From: Betaproteobacteria bacterium
Lineage (GTDB): Bacteria; Pseudomonadota; Gammaproteobacteria; Burkholderiales; Usitatibacteraceae
NCBI GenBank assembly: GCA_025362705.1
Contig: JANYFH010000083.1
Coordinates: forward strand, 1-5,160
Reading direction: 5' to 3'
Length of the DNA: 5,160 nt
Below are positions 5,132 through 5,160 of this stretch, in pieces; the first letter of the stretch is position 1, and each line of letters begins with the position of its first letter. Below the pieces are notes generated by a model that saw nothing but the letters and a program-made list of their open reading frames with translations, was not told the origin of the DNA and did not search any database. A program made the translations under genes and the position numbers.

Positions 5132-5160
5132 TGGATCAAGCAACTTCAGTGGCAACCGTG
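5131..5160 (+). CDS. rpsQ: 30S ribosomal protein S17 (uS17), first 10 codons (3' end outside window)
   Basis: The frame begins with ATG at 5131, overlapping the rpmC stop as TAATG, and reads MDQATSVATV to the window edge. GAGGG (5119-5123) lies 7 nt upstream. The ten residues alone do not identify the family. The call rests on position: rpsQ follows rpmC in the S10 operon of nearly all bacteria, and a short variable hydrophilic N-terminus before the conserved TLxGxVVSDKM region is typical of S17. S17 is a 16S rRNA-binding protein of the 30S body. Confidence 0.85.
   Translation, partial: MDQATSVATV

Overview
The window is a stretch of bacterial ribosomal-protein operon, all on the + strand. 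It holds the last 45 codons of tuf (EF-Tu), then rpsJ, rplC, rplD, rplW, rplB, rpsS, rplV, rpsC, rplP, rpmC and the first 10 codons of rpsQ. This is the conserved S10 operon order, with tuf directly upstream, so the str cluster (rpsL-rpsG-fusA-tuf) probably precedes it. The protein sequences look betaproteobacterial: for example L22 with GVRLSAQKGRLVAD, L4 with ENFSQKVNKKMHRAG, and L3 starting MSLGLVGRKVGMTRIF. GC content is moderate. I would not name an order or genus from this stretch alone.

Layout. Positions 1-138 hold the tuf end. The 69-nt gap from 139 to 207 carries a perfect 7-bp hairpin. rpsJ is at 208-531. A 200-nt non-ribosomal gap (532-731) is the only sizeable space in the window. 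It contains a near-consensus sigma-70 promoter (TTGAAT-17-TATAAT) right after the rpsJ stop, followed by a leader of about 160 nt with three small hairpins. From rplC (732) to the right edge the genes are packed tightly. Five junctions overlap by 1, 4 or 17 nt, and the other four gaps are 9-15 nt.

Function. The genes encode translation components: EF-Tu delivers aminoacyl-tRNA; S10, S19, S3 and S17 belong to the 30S subunit; L3, L4, L23, L2, L22, L16 and L29 belong to the 50S subunit. L4, L22 and L23 shape or border the peptide exit tunnel, while L2, L3 and L16 lie near the peptidyl-transferase centre. Overlapping stop/start codons and Shine-Dalgarno (SD) sequences inside upstream genes suggest translational coupling.

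No mobile element, CRISPR array, RNA gene or foreign gene is visible, and I see no new multi-gene system. The parts worth a second look are the promoter and structured leader between rpsJ and rplC, a 45-codon open frame inside that leader, the hairpin over an alternative S10 start, the rpsC/rplP overlap, and an atypical segment of L2.
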